A stretch of 64,000 nucleotides of DNA. It comes from Moniliophthora roreri. Taxonomy: Eukaryota > Basidiomycota > Agaricomycetes > Agaricales > Marasmiaceae. Numbering within the stretch: the first letter of the stretch is position 1; every line of letters starts with the position of its first letter. Below are positions 11,850 through 22,516 of the stretch, piece by piece. A program made the translations under genes and the position numbers. The stretch spans positions 93,041 to 157,040 of the forward strand of contig LATX02000006.1 of the NCBI GenBank assembly GCA_001466705.2, written 5' to 3'. The notes beneath the pieces were generated by a model. That model saw only the letters and a program-made list of their open reading frames with translations. It ran no database searches and was not told where the DNA came from.

Positions 11850-12484
11850 CAACAGGAAAAGAAAGTCGCTTACGAATGATAACACGGCATCATCTTGGCC
11901 TCGGTAAACTGTTCTACTCTGCCCTGCCAGCATTCACTTCTTATACCCCGGCCTTCAAGCCTCACCATAGCCTCGGTCTGACCGGGATGCGTTAATGCCA
12001 TAAAGCAGATCAGCCCTGCAGGAAGTCCAACAATGACACGATCTAGCAGCTAGGTATCATAAGCCTCAGTCACCACGGAGAAGCGAACGACACCTACAGC
12101 TCAACGTGGGCCCTTGCTCTCCCGCATCGCGAACACTCAGTCCAGTATCTTCCGTTTAAATGCTAGACGCTTGCATGCTATCGTCGGCGCCGTGTTGCAA
12201 AGGATCGTTAGTCGATATGTTGCACCGTTGAACGAGCTGCAACAGCCTCCAGCATACGGAAAGGAGTACGAGAGGAAAACGTACGAAAGGCCATGATCAA
12301 CACATAACGGACCCATCATGCCGCACACAGCCAGCCTTCCAACGATGCTCGGGCTCATTAGAGTGTAAGGTAAATCTACCGTAGTAGCAGACGTCGAGGT
12401 GTGAAGAGGGCGTTTGTTGGGTTTATTCGAGGATGACGCGACTGTTATTGGCGCTAAGAGTGCGAACACGGGGAGACCAGCCAT
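11850..12484 (-). CDS. unknown minus-strand gene, unit 1 (possibly broken)
   Basis: A probable first exon begins at 12484 with a hydrophobic leader (MAGLPVFALLAPITVASSS), then a Thr/Ser-rich stretch and GRLAVCGMMGPLCVDHG. A second coding-like stretch (about 12100-11880) reads FSVVTEAYDT, stop, LLDRVIVGLPAGLICFM, and ends at a GT donor near 11876. The stop here is a CAG (Gln) codon in the duplicate at 19030-19510. The copy may therefore be dead by a point mutation. I do not recognise the family; a signal peptide or membrane anchor is likely. Confidence 0.4.
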
Positions 12485-12489
12485 AACTT

Positions 12490-14030
12490 CCCATTGAAAT
12501 TACGCATCGACGCCATGTTTTCACTTTAGGAGACTGTTAAAGAAGGACAAGTGTTAATATAGCGAGTAAATCAAGGAAAACGAAGGACGTGGTGGTCAGA
12601 AACGGACCACAGTCGAGTTACAATCGCCAGCTGAACTTCAGCCTCAACACAGACGATACCTCTTGCAGCCCATCAGGCTACGAAGGTTAATAGGCTACTT
12701 GTCGCAGAGCCAAAGCCCCGACCTTTGCCGCCCCAACAGGAACGAAAACAGGACACGGGACGGCGTTCACTTGTTCTATACCACCAACACACAACCTGTC
12801 CTCGGACCAAAGACCATGCACCCGGTTTCCGCTTAGGCAACACTACATTATGTTCGGCGTCTGACTCTGTATCACGGTTAGTGTGAGAGTATATGTTCGC
12901 CTCCGAGCATGTTAGAGGTGTATCATGGATGGGACGGAGCGCATGCAGCAAGTCGATGGTCAAGAAAGGAGCGAAGGCGTTGACATAAGCACAGGTCGAG
13001 ATAGTTAACGAGGGTGCCCGTGGTAGAGGCGAAAAAAGGGTATAGGGCGTAGAATTGCACCGAACGTGGCTGTCAGCTGATTTCGAAATACGTCGACGAG
13101 TTCGGGTTGAGAGTGGCTCGTCGGCACGTCCCTGATATTTCGTGGCATGGGTACAACCTGAAACGTACTTGTCAGGAAAAGATTTGTGTGGAGTGCGAGC
13201 AGGGGCATTCGGACTGGGACGGTGAATTATGCAGGCGCCAGAAAATGGTGGTCGACGTGCAAAGGCGGACTCTGTTCCTGCTAGCTCACAACCCGTTGAT
13301 ATTCTTCCGTCTCCCCCCAACCTCGTCCTTGGCTCTCCTTTCCTTCCCTCAAGCAAATTCGCTACCTCGTCTTCCTTCTCCCTTGACTCGCCTCGTACCC
13401 TTTCCCTACTCAAACGGTCAAATTTTCTCAGCCCCGACAAATCGCAGCAGCTGAGAGGATTGGTTGGGTGGTGTTGCGCGTTTCGGGAAGATGAAGGTTC
13501 GCCTTCCGAATGTGGATAGGGGAACTGATGCTAATTTATGTGTACAATGGTTAGTAATTTGGCAACGAGAGTGAAGAAGAGACGTACATGATGAAAACGT
13601 GTGGGTGAAAATCCTGTTTTCTCCTTGGCGGTGCGAGGTATTCTTCAGAGGCTCGTTGTAGTTATATTAGGTCGATGCCTTGGAAAGGTGCAAAAGTCTT
13701 CAGAATCTCGTGTGCTTATGGGAGTCGAAGAAAACACGACGGAAATTAAGTCCTTTATGGGTGCCTTCCTGTGGATGGATATGACTGAAAATAAGTGAGC
13801 AAATGTTCAGTCAAAAAAAAACAACGAGCCTGAGGACGATTCACCGTGAGGACAAGCATTATGGACGTATCCAGCTCAGAGTTGAGAAATGTTGTGATGG
13901 TTGCTGACGTCGTCGACGCGCCGGCATTTTTTTGCCGGTAACACGCTGACTCACGGAGATCAACGACGTCACTCCTCGTTCTCGACTGTCGCAATGATAA
14001 CGATTTGAAATGGATATATATACGTCAAGC
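12490..14030. other. unit-1-specific stretch
   Basis: This stretch is absent from the duplicate unit. It holds a 255-codon minus-strand open frame (12673-13440) of unconvincing composition. That frame's 3' part carries the PKRKPGAWSLVR relic shared with 8.4-8.5 kb. It also holds one copy of the dispersed hairpin repeat (13891-13940). Whether it was inserted in unit 1 or deleted from unit 2 is unresolved. Confidence 0.4.
13891..13940 (+). repeat. dispersed hairpin repeat, copy 1
   Basis: GTTGCTGACGTCGTCGACG is followed by GCCGGCA, a T-run and TGCCGG, which can form a 6-7 bp hairpin. Related copies are at 22441-22506 (plus) and 42211-42274 and 45821-45880 (minus). Weaker similarity extends about 100-150 bp upstream of each. 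Confidence 0.7.
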
Positions 14031-14049
14031 TGAATTGTACACTGGGGAA

Positions 14050-14948
14050 TTCACCACAAGTTCAATTCTTCCACTCGCCTTCCAAGAGCTTGATCTTGGC
14101 TTGATCATTCTTCAGTCTCAACAAAGCCATCGGGAGCACAGCTATTAAACGTCACAAACAAGTCCCTCAAATCGGCACGTTCAGCATAACACTCAAGCAG
14201 CCCCTCGTCCAGTGCTTCATCGTTCCGCCAATAGATTAGAACGACTCGAGAGCCATAAAAAAGAAGATTATCTTCATGGATATCGAGATGGTGTATATGT
14301 TGCGATGTGCAGCATCGATTGTTGCAACTCCCTCTTTGAACTGAGAATCAAGTCAGTGGAACGATACGTGATACGATATAGGGTTCCCACATACGAAGTT
14401 GAGGTAGATATCGACATAATTCGACTGCCGGCCACCGCTATCCACCAAGGTATGATAAAGTTTGTCAAGCTGGAGCAGAATAACTTCCAACATAATCAAG
14501 AACGCGGTTTCACCCCAGAGCATGACCACCTGAAAAGTATCTCAGTATTCACGTACAGAGAGAACCTGATATTGCGACATGCCCTGTGAGATCCAAAAAG
14601 CCATGGTAAGGTGAAGCCTTGCAATTCTGATGGGCCGGTGTATGCCGAGCACTGGCATCGAACGATCTCTTCGGGTGACCGATATACTCCTAAGCGTAGA
14701 GCTTCTTCTGAAGGAGGTGGTAACTGGAAGATATGACGAATTTGAACAATAACTCGGTTTTCTCAATCGAGTTGCAGAGTCTTGCATGCCAAATTTGAGA
14801 AGAATAGTCACTGATTCGAATCCCAGCTGAGAGACAGTAGTGTACTGGAGAATTGTATGGGAGTTCCGGTAGCGAACGGCGGCCCTGAGTCATACCAAGT
14901 TGCTCCGGTTTTGGCAAAGATAGAAGGAAAGTTGAACCCTGTTGAAGT
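14050..14948 (-). pseudogene. protein-kinase-like gene relic, unit 1
   Basis: Read on the minus strand. The first part has an N-lobe-like stretch, better kept in unit 2 (ELQGFTLPRFFESHK), near 14600-14800. Further on comes HIHHLDIHEDNLLFYGSRVV at about 14250-14310, which fits a kinase/APH catalytic loop (HxDIHxxN). It is followed by LIYWRNDEALDEG in place of the usual DWG/DFD metal site. A conserved end follows: YAERADLRDLFVTFNSCAPD and a TGA. A one-base indel just before the catalytic loop breaks the frame relative to unit 2, so this copy is probably dead. Kinase-fold assignment rests on these motifs only. Confidence 0.55.
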
Positions 14949-16089
14949 TGAGCAAGAGCGGTGGTGTAGAGATCGTCAACATGATGGTGCAGTCATGGTC
15001 GCGTCAGACGGGATGTTCGCGGTCCGAGCGGCGAAAACCGACTTTCCCACAGTCACCTCTTGCCTTTGCATCATCGTTTGATCATCATGGGCAGAACTCT
15101 TCACTCCAAAAGTGTCTCCTTTCAGTGGTCTCGACCAAAACGAGCAAAATTTCATGTTTCACGAAAGCCAGTGATATAGATGAATACTGGTCTTGATATA
15201 GTGTCGAGACGAGCAACACCACAGGGTCGGGAAGAAACAACTGGTTCGTCCGCATGATAGGCGCGAGGTTTTATGTCTCTTGATAGCCTAGTAGACCTTC
15301 AGTCCGGGGGCACCTAAACATTTCCCTTCGACAGAGAAAATTGCTACTGTATGTCCTTTATGGATGACAGAATCGTTATCCGGAGAGGTGCAAGAGAGGT
15401 GGAGATGGCAAGAAGAGCTTCGTATGGGTAACTGTACCCTCAAAATTACTGCCTCGGTCAGAAGCTGAGTACGGGATAGTGTGGCTTGCTCAGAGTCAGT
15501 TCAAATCGTGTCAGAAGATTGGTGTGTCGTTATTATTCCATTTTTTTGGTATCAAAGCTAAACGCAAGTGTAGAGTACTGCTTAAGCCTATTCCTTTCGC
15601 ATAGACCTCAAGCTATTCATACTGGTCCACATGAACTACTTCCACCGTGAAACCCGCAAAGTTAATGCGATTCTTCGTTCCCATGAGCAGCCTTGCTCTC
15701 TACAATACCATGAAATACACGGGTAGCTACCAACACATTGCCTCTCTGAATCCACATTATCAACACAAGTCTACCTTCGAACGGTGCCTTGTCGGTGAGT
15801 ACTCACATTCTTGTATATGGAACGATTCTATCGGACTAATATCCCATTGATCCCTCTCCCAAACGACGGATACATTGAAAGTTCTGTTCCCGATAGTGCC
15901 TCTCCTAGAACAACGGATAATTGCAAGAAACAAAGACGAGAGAAAGATCGCAGATCATGTCGAGGTGACGATCTTCGCGTTGCTAACGTCCATGTCGCAA
16001 GCAACAGTATCTGTCCATGTAATCGAAGCCTTTTCGAGCCCATGACTGACAATCGTCGTTCTCAATTTGAATTTCGCCCGCTAGGTACT
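14949..16089. other. spacer with a relic of the E/F upstream gene
   Basis: Mostly without a recognisable gene. The piece at about 15640-15900 is clearly related to 22890-23110 and, inverted, to 38130-38400: an exon ending in KSTFERxLVG at a GTGAGT donor, preceded by a MSSLALYNTMKY-like stretch. It is a third, decayed copy of the unknown gene that precedes membrane proteins E and F, here upstream of copy D. Confidence 0.6.
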
Positions 16090-16119
16090 GTGAGCATACT
16101 TTATCAGTCAGGTAAAAGT

Positions 16120-16780
16120 AGTCGTGGACAGGAAATAACGTACTCGTAAATCAACTTCGCTCTTCCCAGCTTTCCAGTCCATTCTTCCAGCCTTGGTCTG
16201 CTTCTGCACGTGGATATTCGAGAACAAAATGCCGAGCGTCAGTTTTGCTATGTTCCGTAACCTCCACCGGGTAGCTCCAAGCAAGGACTTAAGGCACCGT
16301 AGTCGTGGTGATGGGTTACAGAGGATTTACGGGATGGCGACAGGTACCATTTGACAGCACCCGCCACCGCCAAGAAGGGGCACGGTGCGTATCCCTCTAC
16401 AGTTCTATGATGGAGGTTTACAGTGTTGAATGCAAAAAGGATTTCGCAGTGGGAGGTTTGGAGGCTACTGGACTGTAGAACATACTCAGCAAGTAAAATG
16501 TTATAGGGAAAGAAAACGCGCACTCAAACCTGAGTCAGAGCTGGGTTTGCATTGCCTGTTTTCCCATTGCTATCGACACCCTGTAGGAGTGACGTATAAG
16601 CGTAACATTACTATGAAGAATCACAAGCAGAGCTGGGAAGACTGGGTCATGGGATTGATCTTTGAGGGAGCAAATGTCCATAGTACACCCTGAGTCGAAG
16701 AAACAAATGGGGAAGTAATTGATAATTTTCGAGAGCCGTGGATTACAAAGACTTCCCACGTTCTATTGCTCCATTACCGT
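16120..16780 (-). pseudogene. decayed fragments related to the 32.7-kb single-pass gene, unit 2
   Basis: Duplicate of 8600-9340. The minus-strand frame 16523-16248 contains SSSLQTSHCEI followed by diverged sequence. It aligns at the DNA level with the start of exon 2 of the 32651-34885 gene. There is no complete frame. Confidence 0.4.
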
Positions 16781-16859
16781 TACCATCAATAGCGCGTCCA
16801 ACTCACCCTGGCTGTCAAGACTCAATGACAACAGGTGCGATACTTACTGTGACCTTCTA

Positions 16860-17021
16860 TAGTCATCATTATGCTTGTGGATTCTGCGATCACCGATAAT
16901 GTACTAGCTCATGGTATCATTATCGATTCTCACCGGGGCCAGTGCGATACCGAAATAACGGTCAGGGGTACCGAAGATTCAAATGAAAAGTATTTTATAT
17001 ATTTTGTCGATTGTGCTATAC
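16860..17021. mobile_element. 162-bp insertion flanked by CCTTCTA direct repeats
   Basis: In the duplicate unit the sequence runs gaccttctaaagacc without interruption. Here CCTTCTA (16853-16859) is followed by 162 bp and then CCTTCTA again (17022-17028). This is what a small insertion with a 7-bp target duplication would leave. Terminal inverted repeats are weak. A deletion in unit 1 between the two short repeats is the alternative. Confidence 0.5.
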
Positions 17022-17193
17022 CCTTCTAAAGACCGCTTTGATTGACGCCATCCAATTATTACAGGGCCTACTGTTCAGTCGTTGCACAATGCAGCGTACC
17101 TGGCAGCCATCTGTCGAAGAATCTTTACTAGGGGTAGATGATAAAAGCACGTACTGTCTAGCTTCGAGAAACACCACAACGTCACAGACCTCA

Positions 17194-18786
17194 ATGCCCC
17201 TGCTCCATACCCTTGCCCAACCTATATTTCCGGATCCACTCGTTTCGAATAACTCTGCCTCTCTTTTCGATCCCGAAACTGGTCAGTGCATCAATATAAA
17301 TGGTTGCAGGACAATAGCTAGCCTTTTGTGGAGCTGCCTCTCGGTCATTTTTATATGTACCTGGACGGCCATTCATCCAAATATCCCTCGTGTGGAAACC
17401 AACTCGATCGACACAGCCTATCAGGGCCTCCGAATTATGATCGTTGCGTTGATAGCACCTGAAGTCATCATCATGTGGGCAATGAGGCAGTGGCTCTCCG
17501 CAAGAAATATTGTCAAGAAATTCAAGAGTCAGTAGTTACAATTTCTTGCGATATTTACAATAACTTGACATCTACAGAATATGGGTGGGGTAAACCACAT
17601 GCATTTTTGGTACTCATGGGAGGATTTGCCCTCTATGACGGGGACCAATTTTGTGGGTATCTCTGGGAGAGCCGTGAAGAAGTCGATGAAAGATACTGGG
17701 ATCTGGTCATGGCCCATCATGCAAGAGTGCAAGAAGTCTTTAGATGGCATGAAGGTGATAGCATGGACTTCGAGGTGCAGTAGCCTTGCTGTTGGCTCTT
17801 TCTATAACCAGTAATTCAAACCTCCAGAACCAGCAGAACCACGAAGGAAGAGTTTCAGACATCCCAACACTTCCCAGGTTTCAAGTTGATTTAGTCTCAG
17901 TGTGTGTTCCTTTTTAGCCGATTTCCTATTTACCTGATCGATACGATCGCAGCAGGAAAAGGAACTCAGAGAGAAAATGTGTCTCCTAGAGTTCTTTGTC
18001 GCAAACGGCTACATTACAATCACAGAAGATGAAATCAGGGACAATTTGAGCCAAGGGGACTTTATATCCAAATCTGTTGCAGTCATACAGACCTCCTGGT
18101 TTCTTGCTCAAGTTGTTACTCGTGCAGTTGAAGGTCTCGCCATTACTGAGCTTGAGATCATCACTGTCGGCTTTGCCCTACTCAATTTTGGGACGTATTT
18201 CCTTTGGTGGAGCAAGCCGCTTCGCGTTCGACATCCCATACGGGTAAACTTGCAGCAGCGACGGTGTCAAATCGAGCGTCCCCCAGGGCATACATTTCTT
18301 TCGGTCCTGTGGATGATCTGCAAACTCATATCTTTACCGGTGGTCTTGATCCTCAGATTTGGTTATACAATCCTCAGAGCCATTACATATGATTTCTATC
18401 TGAGCTTGCAAGGAGTGGGGCGGTTTAGTTCCAGGCTCAAAAAGGAGCAAGGTCGAGTGTGGTTGACTGCCTTTCTAATCACAGGTGCATTCGGCGCTCT
18501 TCACTGCGTCGCATGGAATTTTCAATTCCCGACGCCTATCGAACAGTTTTATTGGCGGTTATCTGCTGTCATAGCTACAATCGCACCTTTTTTCTTTGTG
18601 ACATTGGGGTTACTGCTATATATTGCTGGAGATTTTGTGGGTGTGTTGGGCCACATTCTGACCGTCCTCGCATATATAGCGGCGCGGATCGCCCTCATCA
18701 TACTAGCCGTCGGGGCTTTGCGAGATCTCCCGCCAAATGCTAACCAGGTCGTGCCATGGACAAGATTCATTCCTCACATCGGATGA
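17194..18786 (+). CDS. multi-pass membrane protein family, copy D
   Basis: Exons 17194-17527, 17578-17774, 17828-17899 and 17956-18786: every exon length equals that of copy C (334, 197, 72, 831), giving 477 residues. The signature is DPETGQCININGCR. The other motifs match C (APEVIIMWAMRQW, YGWGKPHAFLVLMGGFALYD, LLEFFVANGYITITEDEI). The C-terminal half differs more than the first half, for example GALRDLPPNANQVVPWTRF at the end. The ATG at 17194 corresponds to the copy C start; the open frame reaches further upstream to 17011, but copy C is not conserved in frame there. Intact and recently duplicated; function unknown. Confidence 0.83.
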
Positions 18787-19029
18787 TTCAAGTATGTTTT
18801 TCTCACTCAACCCTTTCTAAGTTGGCTAATCGAACTTGTGATTCAGAAGCTCATATGAACATTTCTCGCTCAATTTCCGCATCATCCCTTCCTTTCACTT
18901 CATTACCCAGATATATAACCGTATTAACTTATCCGTAAACCATGGTCATACTATGTGTAGTTAGCCCCGAGGCACGTCATCAGCAGGCTTGAAGTGCCAA
19001 TCGAAGGCTGCGGTCATCATAAGTAAACG

Positions 19030-19510
19030 ACAACAGAGAACGAAAGGCACTTACGAATGATCACACGACATTATCCTGGCCTCGGTAGACTGTTCTCCTC
19101 TGCCCTGCCAGCATTCGCTTCTTATACCCCAGCCTTCAAGCCTCGCCGTAGTCTCGGTCTGGCTGGGGTGCGTTGATTCCATAAAGCTGATCAGCCCCGC
19201 AGGGAGTCCAAAGATGATACGATCCAGCAGCTGGGTATCGTAAGCCTCAGTCACCACGACAGAGAAGGAAGATAATGAAACGAATATCACCTACAGCTCA
19301 ACGTAGGCCCTTACTCTCCGTATCATGAGCATTCACTCCAGTATCCTCAGTTGAAATGCTATCGTCGGCGCCGTGCAAAAGATCACTATTCAATATGTTG
19401 CACCGTTGAACGAGTTGGGATAGCCTCCAGCATACGGACAGCCTTCCAACAGTGCTCGGGCTCACTAGAGTGTAAGGTAAATCTACCGTCGTAGCAGATG
19501 TCGAGGTGTG
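19030..19510 (-). CDS. unknown minus-strand gene, unit 2 (partial)
   Basis: Duplicate of 11850-12484. The exon at 19290-19051 is open through VTEAYDTQLLDRIIFGLPAG and LISFMESTHPSQTETTARLE, where the unit-1 copy has a stop. The leader exon region (about 19400-19510) is shortened relative to unit 1, so this copy may lack its start. No family recognised. Confidence 0.35.
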
Positions 19511-19664
19511 AGGAGAGTGTTTATTGAGTTTACTCGAGAAGGCTCCCTAGACATCACACCTAACGAATATGATCTGCCTTCTCTACGTCGCTGCAAGCAA
19601 TTTTCGAGACCGGTTTCCAGTGATCGGTTTTGAAGACGCAAGCCAGGGGCTGACGGGACGTCAA

Positions 19665-20490
19665 GCTATATTGTACACTGAGGAATTCACCACAAGTTCA
19701 ATTCTTCCACTCGCCTTCCAAGAGCTTGATCATTCTTCACAAGCGACCCCTCGTCCAGTGCTTTGTCGTTCCGCCAATCGATTAGAACGACTCGACAGCC
19801 ATCAAAATGTCTATCCTCATGGATATCGAGATGGTGTATATGTTTGCGATGTGCAGCATCAATTATCGCAACTCCCTCTTTGAACTGAGAATCGGGTCAG
19901 CGGAATGATACGTGATACGATTAGGGTTCCCTCATACCAAGTTGAGGTAGATATGGACAAAATTCGAGAGCCGAACACCGCTATCCTCTAAGGTATGATA
20001 AAGTTTGTCAAGCCGGAGCGGAACAACTTCCAACACGCTCAAGAGCGCGGTTTCACCCCAGGGCATGACCACCTGCAAAGTATCTCAGTATTCGCGTACA
20101 GAGAGAATCCGATATTGCGACGTACCTTATGAGATTCAAAAAACCGTGGTAAGGTAAAACCTTGCAATTCCGATAGGCCGGTGCATGCCAAGCACTGGCA
20201 TCGAACAATATCTTCGGGTGACCGATATACTCCTAAGCGTAGAGCTTCTTCTGAAGGAGGTGGTAGCTGTGAAGGTATGACGAATTTGGACAATAACTCG
20301 GTTTTTCTCAATCGAGTTGCGGGGTCTTGCATGCCAAATTTGAGAAGAATAGTCACTGATTCGAATCCCAGCTGAGAGATGGTAGTGTACTGGAAGATTG
20401 TATGGAAGTTCCGGTAGCGAACGGCGGCCCTAAGTCATACCAAGTTGCTCAGGTTTTGGCAAGGGTAGAAGGAAAGTTGAACCCTGTTGA
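19665..20490 (-). pseudogene. protein-kinase-like gene relic, unit 2
   Basis: Minus strand. An open stretch from 20356 contains LPPPSEEALRLGVYRSPEDI and ACTGLSELQGFTLPRFFES, which resembles a kinase N-lobe. A later stretch at about 19880-19760 reads FKEGVAIIDAAHRKHIHHLD, then IHEDRHFDGCRVVLIDWRND. The catalytic-loop pattern is visible, but Asn is replaced (HEDRH). The frame is intact here where unit 1 has an indel. The C-terminal exon is cut short soon after DEGSL, compared with unit 1. Probably a non-functional remnant of a fungal kinase/APH-fold gene. Confidence 0.55.
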
Positions 20491-20492
20491 AG

Positions 20493-22440
20493 ATCGAAGG
20501 CGAGAGGATCCAACTTATTGTTCTATCCTCGGAGAACTAGAAAGCGACTAACTTAACGGTTCGGCTTCAACCCTCGCATTTCACGTTCCTTTACAGCACC
20601 GTCTTCATTCAGTCCTGCACAGTGAGAATCATGCTCTGCATGCCAATAGGCTCAGCCTCGAGCTTTCCCTTCTACCCTTTCAATCTCTCCACTTTTTTCA
20701 ACCCAACTTCCCGCACCAGTGCCTCTTTCACCTCATGAGGCGAGCTCTTGTTATGTCGAAGCTCGGCATCCAACTCTGGTCTTGGATAACAGATAGTGTG
20801 CCATAGCGACGGCGAGTGATAACGAGGGTAGACTTTTCATAGAGTAAGGAGTCTGTTTGACTTTGTATCGTTCTACGAGGTATAGGCTGAGAACAAGTGT
20901 CGGAACGCGCAAGAAGCGTATGCTTACCTTCGTCTGGTGCTGCGGCAACGCCAATCAACCAAAATATCGCATCCTCGACGAAAGGAAGATGAACGTCCAT
21001 GGAGAGTGTGTTGGCGGAAGGTCTAATGTCCAACCTGGGGAAGATGTTAGATAGGTGACCTTGGGCGATGAGCGTTTGTGTTGCAATGTAAACCAGTCTT
21101 CCTGTCGCTCCAGGTTAGAAAGTCAAATCTTATGAGAGGAGCCATGCTTACCGGTTCTACGTGGTATCCATTCACGCCATACAGTCTTAAACGAACAAAT
21201 AACACCCATACTCTCGATAAACCGGATACTGAGCCCATCGTACCAAGGAGGACCATGAAGCCCTGAAGAACCATCTAGACCCCATCTCTCGAGTCCAGAA
21301 CGATCTTAAAGGCACCTTAACCAATTCATTCTTCATTTCCCCGCATACTTGAACCAGCGAACATGATAGCTTGGCTTCCAGTGGGTGGCTTCGAAGGGAC
21401 TTGAGAAGCGCTGACAGGCAGGAGCCAGGGCCAAACTGCGTGTAGATTAGCCTCCGAGTGCGATGAGACTGTATGGTCGGCGGGGCGCTGTGTACTGGTC
21501 CAGCGAAGGTGCTGACGTAAGCACGTCAGGCAGACCGACGGTGGAAGCGGAGAGAGCTGGAGCGAGTGTGGCTGGTGGATTGATTCCAAGACATGTCGAC
21601 GGGGTTCGAATTCGGTGACGTCAGCGGTTTCGTGACACGGCGCAGGCACGCATTCAGGGAATTATAACGCAGGGATGTTGGGACTCGAAGGCAATGTGAT
21701 ACTAGAGCTGAGCTTTCAGGGTCTAGGGTGATAATTCTTCGGGCAGCAAGGCGTAGGCATTCGACTTGGAACGGGGGTTGAACCATGTGCCTCATATCCC
21801 GTAACTTTCCCGGGCCTGAGCGCAAGGCCTTTTCCTTTCCTTTCCTTTCCTTTCCTTCCCAACCAGAGCCGTTATCCCTCGCTCCAACTTTGCCCAGCCT
21901 CCACAAACTCTCCTTGTACTGTTTCCCTACACATACGAACCATCTCATGGAAATACTGTGGAGAAACTTCAATATTAGAGCGAGGACATGAAGAACAAGA
22001 AGAGCGTGTACCTGTTAGGCATGTCAGGAAGATGACAGGTGTAACGTATGCCCTCCCAATGTAGCTGAGAGCACAGATATTCTGGATGTGTATTAATTGG
22101 TAGTTTGAGAAGGACAATGAAAAGAGGGAAAGAGTACAAGGCACGAAGAAATACCTGAAAGTCCTAGTTTACATTTGATAACGCAGATTATTCGGCAGAG
22201 ATGCTGTCGTTTTGTTTGCTCGAGGCCTTGAGAGTGGTGTAAAAAATACAGAAGCACTTGGGCATTGATGGTGGTTGACGCAAGTTTCTGAAAAAGCCCA
22301 GAGGCGAGTCGGGTTTTGCTTTTTCGGCGAGGATGAATGTGACTGGAAACAGGTGAGCGAAACATTCAGAAATCTAGAGATGCCGATGACGCTTACCTTG
22401 AGGAAAACAGAGTTGTTATGGTTGCAGGCGAGGAACGATC
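20493..22440. other. region without a confidently recognised gene
   Basis: Minus-strand frames at 20728-21274 look exon-like, with splice-like GTAAGC...ACAG around 21100-21160 (a stretch reading RLVYIATQTLIAQGHLSNIF). They do not match a family I know. The frame at 21526-21972 spans a TTTCC microsatellite and looks like chance. Confidence 0.35.
21831..21855 (+). repeat. TTTCC microsatellite
   Basis: Five perfect TTTCC units in a row, followed by an imperfect one. Confidence 0.95.
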
Positions 22441-22506
22441 GTGGTGGTGGTTGCTGACAACGTTATCGACGCGCCGGAAACCTGACCGGCATTTTTACGG
22501 CAAATA
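22441..22506 (+). repeat. dispersed hairpin repeat, copy 2
   Basis: GTTGCTGACAACGTTATCGA, then GCGCCGG and a CCGGCATTTTTACGGCAAA stretch. Related to copies at 13891, 42211 and 45821. It lies just left of the inverted-repeat arm. Confidence 0.7.
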
Positions 22507-22516
22507 CAATCACGAC

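Larger units (their letters stand above)
8583..14948 (+). repeat. segmental duplication, unit 1
   Basis: Collinear with unit 2 at 16090-20492. The shared order is surface-protein-related fragments (minus), membrane protein C or D (plus), an unknown minus-strand gene, then kinase-like relic (minus). Unit 1 has a 358-bp MITE at 9415 that is absent from unit 2, and about 1.5 kb (roughly 12.49-14.02 kb) that is missing or different in unit 2. Homology breaks at 14948/20492. C and D proteins differ at only a few positions in their first half. Confidence 0.85.
16090..20492 (+). repeat. segmental duplication, unit 2
   Basis: Duplicate of 8583-14948, see unit 1. It lacks the MITE and the 1.5-kb unit-1-specific stretch, and carries an extra 162 bp at 16860-17021. 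Confidence 0.85.

Noticed and set aside
12673..13440. 255-codon minus-strand open frame
   Set aside because: Rich in Arg, Ser and Pro without domains. Only its 3' piece resembles another locus, and there in a different context (8.4-8.5 kb). It is probably a chance frame over exon relics.
21526..21972. 148-codon minus-strand open frame
   Set aside because: It spans the TTTCC microsatellite (Lys/Gly/Glu run) and shows no domain or splice context.
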